DNA of 64,000 bases from Sphingomonas swuensis. Its GTDB lineage: Bacteria > Pseudomonadota > Alphaproteobacteria > Sphingomonadales > Sphingomonadaceae. Below the pieces are notes generated by a model. It was not told the origin of the DNA, did no database searches, and saw only the letters and a list, made by a program, of their open reading frames with translations. Location of the stretch: NCBI RefSeq assembly GCF_039538045.1, contig NZ_BAABBQ010000001.1:332001-396000 (forward strand), read 5' to 3'. Every line of letters starts with the position of its first letter. Positions within the stretch are counted from its first letter, which is position 1. Positions 8,630 through 15,822 of this stretch are shown here, piece by piece. A program made the translations under genes and the position numbers.

Positions 8630-10051
8630 ATGACCAGCATTACCGACCCGCGCCGCTTCCTCTATGCCGGCGCGCTCGACCCCGACGAGGCCCGTCGCCT
8701 CGCCGCCCGCCACCTCTCCGCGCACGATGATGGCGAGCTCTACCTCCAGTATCGCCGCTCGGAAGCGTTCGGCTTCGACGACGGCCGGCTGAAGACCGCC
8801 GACTATCATGTCGGGCAGGGCTTCGGGCTGCGCGGCGTGTCGGGCGAGACCACTGCCTTCGCCCATGCCAACGAGCTTTCCGCCGCCGCGATCGACCGCG
8901 CCGCCGAGACGCTGCAGCTGCTCACCCCCGGGAAGGCGCCCGCCGCCGCTCCGCCGCGCACCAACCAGGCGCAGTATGGCAGCGACGATCCGCTCGGACA
9001 GCTCGCCTTCGCCGACAAGGTGACCCTCTGCCAGGCGATCGACGCCGCCGCCCGCGCCCGCGATCCGCGCGTGGTCCAGGTCAGCGTCGGGCTCCAGGCG
9101 AGCTGGTCGGTGGTCGAGATCGTCCGGGCCGACGGCTTCGTCGCGACCGACGTCCGCCCGCTCGTCCGCTTGAACGTCTCGATCGTGGTCGAGCAGAACG
9201 GCCGCCGCGAGATGGGCTTCCACGGGCTCGGCGGTCGCTACGACATGAACCGGCTGTTCGACGAAGGCACCTGGAACCGGGCGATCGACATCGCGCTCGC
9301 GCAGGCGCTGGTGAACCTCGATTCGGTCCCCGCTCCGGCGGGCGAGATGACCGTGGTGTGCGGCCCCGGCTGGCCCGGTGTCCTCCTCCACGAAGCGGTC
9401 GGCCATACGCTCGAAGGCGACTTCAACCGCAAGGGCACCAGCGCCTTCTCCGGGATGCTCGGCCAGCGGGTCGCGGCGCCGGGCGTCATCGTGGTCGACG
9501 ACGGCGCGATGCACGAGCGGCGCGGAAGCCTGACCATCGACGACGAGGGCACGCCGACCGGCCGGACCACGCTGATCGAGGACGGGATCCTCGTCGGCTA
9601 TCTCCAGGACCGCCTCAATGCGCGGCTGATGGGAGTCGCTCCCACCGGCAACGGTCGCCGCGAGAGCTTCGCCCATGCGCCGATGCCGCGGATGACCAAC
9701 ACCTTCATGCTCGGCGGCCGCGACGATCCTGCCGAGCTCACCGCGCGGGTCAAGGACGGCATCTACGCCAAGAGCTTCGGCGGCGGGCAGGTCGACATCA
9801 CCAGCGGCAAGTTCGTCTTCTCCTGCACCGAGGCCTACCGGATCCGCGACGGCAAGCTGGCCGAGCCGCTGAAAGGCGCGACCCTGATCGGCGACGGCCC
9901 GACCGTGCTGACCCGGGTCAAGGGCATCGGCAACGATCTCGAGCTCGACGAGGGCGTCGGCATCTGCGGCAAGGGCGGACAGAGCGTGCCCGCGGGAGTC
10001 GGCCAGCCGACCCTGCTGATCGAGGGACTGACGGTCGGCGGGACGGGCTAG
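8630..10051 (+). CDS. tldD: Metalloprotease TldD
   Basis: A 473-aa protein of the TldD/PmbA family, which forms a TldD-TldE heterodimeric zinc peptidase that removes leader peptides and degrades unfolded peptides. The metal site HEAVGH at 254-259 (H-E-x3-H, followed by D264) is present, as is the N-terminal segment DGRLKTADYHVGQGFG typical of TldD. Length is normal. The partner tldE (pmbA) is not in the window. The start at 8630 is a recognised family N-terminus (MTSITDPRRFLYAGALDPDE). The gene is convergent with the 10070 gene. Confidence 0.93.
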   Translation: MTSITDPRRFLYAGALDPDEARRLAARHLSAHDDGELYLQYRRSEAFGFDDGRLKTADYHVGQGFGLRGVSGETTAFAHANELSAAAIDRAAETLQLLTPGKAPAAAPPRTNQAQYGSDDPLGQLAFADKVTLCQAIDAAARARDPRVVQVSVGLQASWSVVEIVRADGFVATDVRPLVRLNVSIVVEQNGRREMGFHGLGGRYDMNRLFDEGTWNRAIDIALAQALVNLDSVPAPAGEMTVVCGPGWPGVLLHEAVGHTLEGDFNRKGTSAFSGMLGQRVAAPGVIVVDDGAMHERRGSLTIDDEGTPTGRTTLIEDGILVGYLQDRLNARLMGVAPTGNGRRESFAHAPMPRMTNTFMLGGRDDPAELTARVKDGIYAKSFGGGQVDITSGKFVFSCTEAYRIRDGKLAEPLKGATLIGDGPTVLTRVKGIGNDLELDEGVGICGKGGQSVPAGVGQPTLLIEGLTVGGTG

Positions 10052-10069
10052 TCCCGCGACGACCGAACA

Positions 10070-10486
10070 TTAAAGCAGATGGTCCACGGCGCTGAGGCTG
10101 TAGCCGGCCTCGGCGGCGCGCCGCTCGAGCTCGTCGCGGGCGACGCCGTTCTCGCGGCAGGCGACCGCCCAGGCGAGGGTCGAGCGCATGCCCGAGCGGC
10201 AGAAGGCCAGCATCTTGCCGCCTTCGCCAAGCTCGCTCATCGCCGAATGCATCTCCTCGATCTGCGCCGGGCCCATTCCGCGCGCGATCGGGATATGGCG
10301 ATAGTCGAGCCCCGCCGCCTCGGCCGCCGCCTGCAACGAGTCGCTGGTCGGCTGCCCCTCGTCCTCGCCGTCGGGACGGTTGTTGACGACCATGGTCACG
10401 CCCTGCCGGCGCGCTTCCTCGAGGTCGGCGACGTCGATCTGCCCGGCGACGAGCGTCCTCTCGTCAAGCGGCTTGAATATCGTCAT
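10070..10486 (-). CDS. DUF442 phosphatase-like protein (TIGR01244 type)
   Basis: A 138-aa protein with a cysteine loop FCRSGMRS (Cys96, Arg101), matching the C-R-S-G-x-R loop of DUF442 proteins such as the N-terminal part of Blh/BigR-linked enzymes. These have a dual-specificity-phosphatase fold and are linked in other bacteria to sulfide and sulfur-transfer metabolism. The ATG at 10484-10486 has GGAGACGAGG just upstream. The 5' end overlaps the 3' end of the sterol-desaturase gene by 23 bases, suggesting co-transcription. The physiological substrate is unknown. Confidence 0.8.
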   Translation of the reverse strand: MTIFKPLDERTLVAGQIDVADLEEARRQGVTMVVNNRPDGEDEGQPTSDSLQAAAEAAGLDYRHIPIARGMGPAQIEEMHSAMSELGEGGKMLAFCRSGMRSTLAWAVACRENGVARDELERRAAEAGYSLSAVDHLL

Positions 10487-11375
10487 TCCTCGTCTCCTCG
10501 TCAGCCGCGCGCTTGTGCCACGTCGCGCGGATGCTGTCGCTGGTTTCCCGGCTTCCATCGTGGCTCCAGCCGGGTTCGCGCCACAGATAGCCGAGCCGCG
10601 ACCCGCCCGGCGCGGCCCTCAGGTCGCGCGCGATCCCGACCCACTCGTGCAGCGCCGCCCACAGGATGTTTCGCGACCTGAGCGGCGTGACGATTCCGTA
10701 GCGCGGCCGATCGTCGGCCCGCTCGGGCTCGAAGGTCCCGAACAATCGGTCCCAGACGATGAACACCCCGGCATAGTTGCGGTCGAGGTAGCGCGGATTG
10801 ACCGCATGGTGGACCCGGTGGTGCGAGGGCGTATTCATCACCGCCTCGAACCAGCCCGGCATCCGCCCGATCGTCTCGGTGTGAATCCAATATTGGTAGA
10901 CGAGGTTCACCCCCGCACAGAACAGCATCAGCTCGGGCGGGAAGATCAGGAACAGCGGCAGCCGGAACAGGAAGTTGAGGCTGACGAAGCCGGTCCAGGT
11001 CTGCCGCAGCGCGGTCGAGAGATTGTAGGCCTCGCTCGAATGGTGGACGACGTGGCTCGCCCAGAACCAGCGCACCCGGTGGGCCGAGCGGTGGAAGGCG
11101 TAATAGGCGAGATCGTCGAGCACGAAGCAGAGGAGGAAGCTCCACCAGGCGATCGGCACCGCGACCGGCGCGAAGCCGTGCAGCCACTGCCCGAGCGCGA
11201 ACACCAGCCCCGCCGTAAGCGCGCCCGCCGCGAGGCTTCCGAGCCCCAGTCCGACGCTCGTCGCCGAGTCCCTCAGGTCCGGCCCGCGCCCGGCGCGCCG
11301 CAGCCACCATGTCTCCAGCGCCAGCGTGGCGAGGAAGAAGGGAATGGCGAGGATGACCGGATCGGGCAGGGTCAT
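10464..11375 (-). CDS. Sterol desaturase / fatty acid hydroxylase superfamily membrane protein
   Basis: A 303-aa membrane di-iron enzyme. Histidine clusters HRSAH, HVVHH and HHRVHH form the eight-His metal site typical of the superfamily, and four or so hydrophobic segments (roughly 5-20, 40-65, 75-95 and 140-165) anchor it in the inner membrane. Members hydroxylate or desaturate fatty acids, sphingoid bases, carotenoids or sterols; the substrate here is unknown. A lipid role would fit a sphingolipid-making bacterium, but that is a guess. It starts 11 bases after recQ ends and overlaps the following gene. Confidence 0.85.
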   Translation of the reverse strand: MTLPDPVILAIPFFLATLALETWWLRRAGRGPDLRDSATSVGLGLGSLAAGALTAGLVFALGQWLHGFAPVAVPIAWWSFLLCFVLDDLAYYAFHRSAHRVRWFWASHVVHHSSEAYNLSTALRQTWTGFVSLNFLFRLPLFLIFPPELMLFCAGVNLVYQYWIHTETIGRMPGWFEAVMNTPSHHRVHHAVNPRYLDRNYAGVFIVWDRLFGTFEPERADDRPRYGIVTPLRSRNILWAALHEWVGIARDLRAAPGGSRLGYLWREPGWSHDGSRETSDSIRATWHKRAADEETRNDDIQAA

Positions 11376-11385
11376 GGGGCAAGGC

Positions 11386-13146
11386 TTAGGCGAAAGCGGC
11401 GACCGCCTCCAGCATCGCCGCGCCGTACCGTTCCAGCTTGGCCGTGCCGACGCCCTGGATGCCGGCAAGCTCGCTCATAGTGCCGGGCTTCACCGCCGCG
11501 ATCTCGCGCAGGGTCGAATCGTGGAACACGACATAGGGCGGCACCCCGGCTTCCTTGGCCAGCGACCGCCGCGCCTCGCGCAGGGCCTCGAACAAAGGAT
11601 CGTGCGGACCGTCCGCCGCCGCGCCCCGCCGGCGCCGCGCGCGCCTGGGCGGGGGAAGCGCGATCCGCACCTCCTCGCCGCCCTTGAGGATCCCGCGCGC
11701 GCCCGGGCCGAAGCTCAGCCCGCCATAGGCGTCCGCCCGGAGCGCGTCGCGCGCGATCAGCGCCCGGGCGACCGGCTGGACCATCGCCATCTCCTCGGCC
11801 GAGCAGATACCGAAGACGCTCAGCTGGTGATGGTTGTTGGAGAAGACCTTGTCGGTCTCCTTGCCCGCAAGCACGTCCGCCAGATGCCCGACCCCGAACC
11901 GCATCTCGGTCCGGAACGCCGCCGACAGCAGCTTCCTCGCGACTTCCGTCACCTCCACCGTCGCCGGCGGGTTGAGGCAATTGTCGCAATTGCCGCACTG
12001 CGGCGCGGGATCCTCGCCGAAGTGGCGGAGGAGGATCGCGCGGCGGCAGCCGGTCGCCTCGACCAGCCCGGCGAGCGACTGCAGCCGGGCCCGCTCGTCG
12101 GCCTGGCGGTCGGCTGGCATCTCGCGCTCGATCCGCTGCCGCGCCAGCGCGAAGTCGGCCGCGCTCCACAGCAGATGGGCCTCGGCCGGGTCACCGTCGC
12201 GTCCGGCGCGCCCGGTCTCCTGATAATAGGCCTCGATCGACTTCGGCGCGCCGGCATGGATCACCGTCCGCACGTCGGGCTTGTCGATCCCCATGCCGAA
12301 GGCGATCGTCGCCGCCATCACCATCTCCTCGGATCCGACGAACGCCGCCTGATTGGCGGCCCGCACCTGCGGCTCCAGCCCGGCATGATAGGGCAGGGCA
12401 GGCCTCCCGCTCGCCGCGATCTGCGCCGCCAGGCTCTCGGCCTCCTTGCGGCTCGGCGCATAGACGATCGCCGGCCCGGGCCGCTCGGCGAGCAGCCCCA
12501 ATACCTGCCGTCCGGTCTGCTCGCGCGGGAGGATATGGTAGCGGATGTTGGGCCGGTCGAAGCCGGACACGATCAGTCCGTCCTCGGGAATGCCGAGCTG
12601 GACGAGGATGTCGGCGCGGGTCCGCGGGTCGGCGGTGGCGGTCAGCGCCAGCCGCGGAAGCTCGCGATGGTCGTCGAGCAGTCGGGTCAGCAGCCGGTAG
12701 TCGGGGCGGAAGTCGTGTCCCCATTCGCTGACGCAATGCGCCTCGTCGATCGCGACCAGCGACAGCGGCACCCGGTCGGCAAGCCGCCGGAAGCCGTCGG
12801 TGGTCGCCCGCTCGGGCGCGACGTAGAGGAGGTCGAGCTCGCCCCCGAGGAAGCGGCGCACTACCGTGTCGCGGTCGTCGGCGCTGGTCAGCGAGGCGGC
12901 CCGGATGCCGAGCGCCTCGGCCGAGCGGATCTGGTCGTGCATCAGCGCGATCAGCGGGCTGATCACCAGCGCCGTGCCCTCGAGCGCGAGCGCCGGCAAC
13001 TGGTAGCAGAGGCTCTTTCCCGCGCCCGTCGGCATGATCGCAAGCGTCGGCCGGCCCGCCAGCACGCGCTCGACCACCTCTTCCTGCACCCCGCGGAAGT
13101 GGTCGAATCCAAAGACTTGTTTCAGAAGCTGATGCGGGTCGGTCAC
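11386..13146 (-). CDS. recQ: ATP-dependent DNA helicase RecQ
   Basis: A 586-aa helicase with Walker A MPTGAGKS, the DEAH box (IDEAHC), motif VI QETGRAGRDG, the RecQ-C-terminal zinc site with C-x-N-C-x2-C (QCGNCDNC) and a C-terminal HRDC domain (VFHDSTLREIA to the end). It unwinds DNA in recombination and replication-fork repair. The start is a GTG at 13144-13146 giving VTDPHQLLKQVFGFDHFRGV, the normal family beginning; earlier starts add 100 unrelated residues. Length fits the family (about 590-610 aa). Confidence 0.95.
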   Translation of the reverse strand: MTDPHQLLKQVFGFDHFRGVQEEVVERVLAGRPTLAIMPTGAGKSLCYQLPALALEGTALVISPLIALMHDQIRSAEALGIRAASLTSADDRDTVVRRFLGGELDLLYVAPERATTDGFRRLADRVPLSLVAIDEAHCVSEWGHDFRPDYRLLTRLLDDHRELPRLALTATADPRTRADILVQLGIPEDGLIVSGFDRPNIRYHILPREQTGRQVLGLLAERPGPAIVYAPSRKEAESLAAQIAASGRPALPYHAGLEPQVRAANQAAFVGSEEMVMAATIAFGMGIDKPDVRTVIHAGAPKSIEAYYQETGRAGRDGDPAEAHLLWSAADFALARQRIEREMPADRQADERARLQSLAGLVEATGCRRAILLRHFGEDPAPQCGNCDNCLNPPATVEVTEVARKLLSAAFRTEMRFGVGHLADVLAGKETDKVFSNNHHQLSVFGICSAEEMAMVQPVARALIARDALRADAYGGLSFGPGARGILKGGEEVRIALPPPRRARRRRGAAADGPHDPLFEALREARRSLAKEAGVPPYVVFHDSTLREIAAVKPGTMSELAGIQGVGTAKLERYGAAMLEAVAAFA

Positions 13147-13224
13147 AGGGGCGCCTTGGCGGTCGGTCCCGAGCTGCGCAACCTTGTAATGCGCGCGGGC
13201 GGCGGTCAAACGTGCCGCGACGTC

Positions 13225-13278
13225 GCTCGCCCTTTGGCGAGCATGGGGGAGCGCCCTCCGCTCCGCTCGTCGCGAGCG
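13225..13278. repeat. Intergenic palindromic repeat element
   Basis: Two perfect hairpins lie in the 163-base gap between recQ and the 13310 gene: GCTCGCC-CTTT-GGCGAGC (13225-13242) and CGCTCG-TCG-CGAGCG (13264-13278). The second is followed by CAGTCGAGGGA. This resembles a short extragenic repeat that, from memory, is common in sphingomonad genomes (core GAGCGCAGTCGA). It may act as a transcript terminator or mRNA-stability element; a copy count in the genome would decide. Confidence 0.45.
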
Positions 13279-13309
13279 CAGTCGAGGGATCGTTGGGGGG
13301 AGCAGAAAC

Positions 13310-13882
13310 ATGACCATGTCGAACCGAAGCCTTGCCGAACTCCAGGCCGATTTTCGCGCCAGCAGCACCAACGCGATGCCGATCGCGGGCATGATCACCT
13401 GGGCCGCGCTCGGGATCGCCGCGACCGCACTGCCCGAGCGGACGGTCGCCAACGCCTCGCTCTACATCATGGCCGTCATCCTCCCGCTCGCCTTCGTCAT
13501 CGACCGGGCACGCGGCCGCAACCTGTTCGGCGGCGGCGACAATCCGCTCGTCATGCTGTTCCTTCGCGGGATCATCATGGTCGCGCTGACCGTCCCGCTT
13601 GCCGTGATCGGTGCCAAGGGCGGACAGCCCCTGCTGGTCCTGCTCGGCATGGCGATCCTCGCCGGCGTGGTCTGGATCCCGTTCGGCTGGGCCGCCGACG
13701 ACCAGACCGGTACCGTCCACGCGGTCGCCCGCGGCATCGGCTGCTACCTTGCCTACGGCCTCGTTCCTGCGCCTTGGACCGGAACCGCCATCTGCGCCGT
13801 CGTGGTCCTCGCCTATCTCTACTCGCTCGCCTTCATGCGTCCGCTCGGACCACAAGCCGAGGTTCGACCCGCCGCCGCATGA
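13310..13882 (+). CDS. Multi-pass membrane protein, possibly DUF7010 family
   Basis: A 190-aa protein with about five to six hydrophobic segments (roughly 23-40, 47-63, 82-100, 105-124, 137-152 and 160-176). The segments NPLVMLFLRGIIM and GMAILAGVVWIPFGWAADD resemble the DUF7010 family, recalled from memory and not verified. A GGGGGGAG run at 13295-13302 precedes the ATG at 13310; a second ATG at 13316 is equally possible. Its stop overlaps the start of the HerA-like ATPase (ATGA), so the two are translated together and may work together at the membrane. Confidence 0.75.
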   Translation: MTMSNRSLAELQADFRASSTNAMPIAGMITWAALGIAATALPERTVANASLYIMAVILPLAFVIDRARGRNLFGGGDNPLVMLFLRGIIMVALTVPLAVIGAKGGQPLLVLLGMAILAGVVWIPFGWAADDQTGTVHAVARGIGCYLAYGLVPAPWTGTAICAVVVLAYLYSLAFMRPLGPQAEVRPAAA

Positions 13883-15330
13883 CCGTCGCCGTCGACATGG
13901 GCCTGTCGCCGCAAGGCGCGCCCGTCACCATCGATCTCGAGGAGCTGCTCGCCACCCGTCTGCTCGTTCAGGGCAATTCGGGCTCGGGCAAGTCGCACCT
14001 GCTCCGCCGCCTGCTCGAGAAGAGCGCGGGCCAGGTGCAGCAGATCGTGATCGATCCCGAGGGCGACTTCACCACGCTTGCGGGCCCCTATGGCCATCTC
14101 GCCATCGAGGCCTCCGACCATGACGAGAAGGAGATCGCCCGCGCCGCCGCCCGTATCCGGGAGCATCGCGCGTCGGTCGTCCTCAGCCTCGAGGGGCTGG
14201 AGGCCGAGGGCCAGATGCGCTGCGCCGCGGCCTTCCTCTCGGCGCTCTTCGATGCCCCGCGCGACCATTGGTATCCGGCACTGGTGGTGGTCGACGAGGC
14301 CCAGCTGTTCGCACCCGCCGGCGGCGGCGAGGTCGCCGAGGAAGTCCGCCGCGCGTCCCTCTCGGCAATGACCAACCTCATGTGCCGCGGCCGCAAGCGC
14401 GGTCTGGCGGGCATCATCGCTACACAGCGCCTCGCCAAGCTCGCCAAGAATGTCGCCGCCGAAGCGTCCAACTTCCTGATGGGGCGGACCTTCCTCGACA
14501 TCGACATGGCCCGCGCCGCCGACCTTCTGGGCATGGAGCGCCGCCAGGCCGAGGCGATCCGTGACCTGCCGCGCGGGACCTTTCTCGCGCTCGGTCCCGC
14601 GATCTCGCGCCGGCCATTGTCGGTCGCGATCGGCGAGGTCGAGACCCGTGCCCGCTCGATGAGCCCCAAGCTGGTGCCTCTGCCGAGCGCCCCGTCGGAA
14701 GGCCTGCAGGAACTCCTGTTCCAGACCGGCTTCGACTTCGACGAGCCGGCCCCGGTCGCCCGCACCCCACGCGAAGCCGCCGCATCGCCGAGCGAAACGC
14801 TGCTCGAGCAGCTCGCCGCCACTGTGACGCCGCGCGCACCAGCCGTTCCGGCCAAGTCCGTCGACGAGCAGGCCGAGGCCGTCGCCACCGTGCTCGAGGC
14901 GATGGTCGCCGACAGCGACAGCAGCGGCCGCTCCGCGGCGGTCCTCTACCAGGACTTCAGTGTCCGCCTGCGCATGGCCGGGGTCGCGCCGGCGCCGCTC
15001 GACCTTGGCGGTTTCTCCCGCCGCCTCGCCATGGCCCGCGCCGGCATCTTCACCGAGGATCCCGACTGGCAGCCCGCGCTCGACGCCGCCGAGGGACTTC
15101 CCGAGGACATGCTCGGCCCGTTCCTGCTGCTCGCCCGCGCGGCCCGCGATTCGGCTCCGACCCCGTCCGACGAGGCGATCGCGCAAAGCTATGGCACCGC
15201 CAGCCTCGGCCGCGCCCGCCGGTTGCTCAGCTATATCGAAAGCCGAGACCTCATCGTCACCCGCACCGACCTCTCGGGCAAGCGCAGCATCGCCATCCCG
15301 CGCCTCGGCTGGAGCACGGCGGCGGCCTGA
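13879..15330 (+). CDS. HerA-like (DUF87) ATP-binding protein
   Basis: A 483-aa ATPase of the HerA/FtsK superfamily. Walker A is GNSGSGKS (32-39), Walker B LVVVDEAQ (135-142), and the sensor region contains IIATQRLAKLAKNV. The C-terminal third (about 430-483) looks like a winged-helix domain (SLGRARRLLSYIESRDLIV). HerA-type proteins pump or remodel DNA, often with the nuclease NurA, but no nuclease gene is nearby. The ATG overlaps the stop of the preceding membrane-protein gene. The middle region (290-350) is Ala/Pro-rich and probably flexible. The molecular role is unknown. Confidence 0.8.
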   Translation: MTVAVDMGLSPQGAPVTIDLEELLATRLLVQGNSGSGKSHLLRRLLEKSAGQVQQIVIDPEGDFTTLAGPYGHLAIEASDHDEKEIARAAARIREHRASVVLSLEGLEAEGQMRCAAAFLSALFDAPRDHWYPALVVVDEAQLFAPAGGGEVAEEVRRASLSAMTNLMCRGRKRGLAGIIATQRLAKLAKNVAAEASNFLMGRTFLDIDMARAADLLGMERRQAEAIRDLPRGTFLALGPAISRRPLSVAIGEVETRARSMSPKLVPLPSAPSEGLQELLFQTGFDFDEPAPVARTPREAAASPSETLLEQLAATVTPRAPAVPAKSVDEQAEAVATVLEAMVADSDSSGRSAAVLYQDFSVRLRMAGVAPAPLDLGGFSRRLAMARAGIFTEDPDWQPALDAAEGLPEDMLGPFLLLARAARDSAPTPSDEAIAQSYGTASLGRARRLLSYIESRDLIVTRTDLSGKRSIAIPRLGWSTAAA

Positions 15331-15403
15331 TCGCCGGACCACTCCTTGTTTCCACCTTGGTCGGATTGCCGGCCCGCATTTTTAGCAAATCCGTAACGTC
15401 ACC

Positions 15404-15577
15404 GTGCTGAAGGTCGCCGGCGTGTCGACCTTCCAGATCTTCGCCCTCGCCGGCATCTTCCTGGTGCTGCTCAGCACCAGCGCGCTGGCCCTCGTCACCA
15501 TCGTCAGCACGCGCGAACTTCGCCATGCGAACACGCTGCTGACAGGGCTGCTTACGACCATGCGCGACCGCCTCTAG
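15404..15577 (+). CDS. Possible 57-aa single-span membrane protein
   Basis: A GTG-started reading frame encodes a short protein whose residues about 8-34 (STFQIFALAGIFLVLLSTSA and onward) form one hydrophobic span, followed by a basic tail RELRHANTLL ending MRDRL. Such arrangements are common in real small membrane proteins. There is no clear ribosome-binding site, and the frame could be chance. It lies between the HerA-like ATPase and the repeat-rich gap. Confidence 0.35.
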   Translation: MLKVAGVSTFQIFALAGIFLVLLSTSALALVTIVSTRELRHANTLLTGLLTTMRDRL

Positions 15578-15609
15578 GGCGCTCGCCCGACCCGCTTGCA
15601 ATGTAGGAC

Positions 15610-15649
15610 TTCGATCGGTCTAGTAACCGTTATGGTTATGTTCGATCGG
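15610..15649. promoter_or_regulatory. Symmetric operator-like element
   Basis: The region reads TTCGATCGG (15610-15618), then an inverted repeat TAACC-gttat-GGTTA (15624-15638), then a second TTCGATCGG (15641-15649). A 5-bp palindrome flanked by identical 9-bp direct repeats is typical of a regulator-binding site or small promoter region. No gene start lies directly downstream on the plus strand, so the target is unclear. The repeats are seen directly; the role is inferred. Confidence 0.35.
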
Positions 15650-15750
15650 ATTGGCGGTCATCGCGGGGCGTGTCGCGTGCGCGCCGCCACTGTGGCCCGC
15701 CGGCATCCTACAGAAAGGGGGAGCAGGCGCTTTCGACCGCCGCACCCTGT

Positions 15751-15810
15751 GAACTTCGAGAACTTCGGACCGGGCCGAACCCTCGCCCCCCGGGAACTTC
15801 GAGAACTTCG
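15751..15810. repeat. Tandem GAACTTCG repeats after the Atm1-type gene
   Basis: The 17-base unit GAACTTCGAGAACTTCG occurs twice, at 15751-15767 and 15794-15810, with a 43-base period. Each unit itself contains two copies of GAACTTCG. The block lies just beyond the stop of the Atm1-type transporter gene (15823), so it would be in that transcript's 3' end. It could be an extragenic repeat family, a structured 3' UTR or protein-binding sites. Confidence 0.6.
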
Positions 15811-15822
15811 CCGGCCCGACTG

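Noticed and set aside
11326..13309. Plus-strand open frame of more than 600 codons opposite recQ and the desaturase gene
   Set aside because: It is antisense to two clear genes, has arginine- and proline-rich low-complexity sequence typical of frames opposite high-GC genes, and is in frame with the real HerA-like start only by chance.
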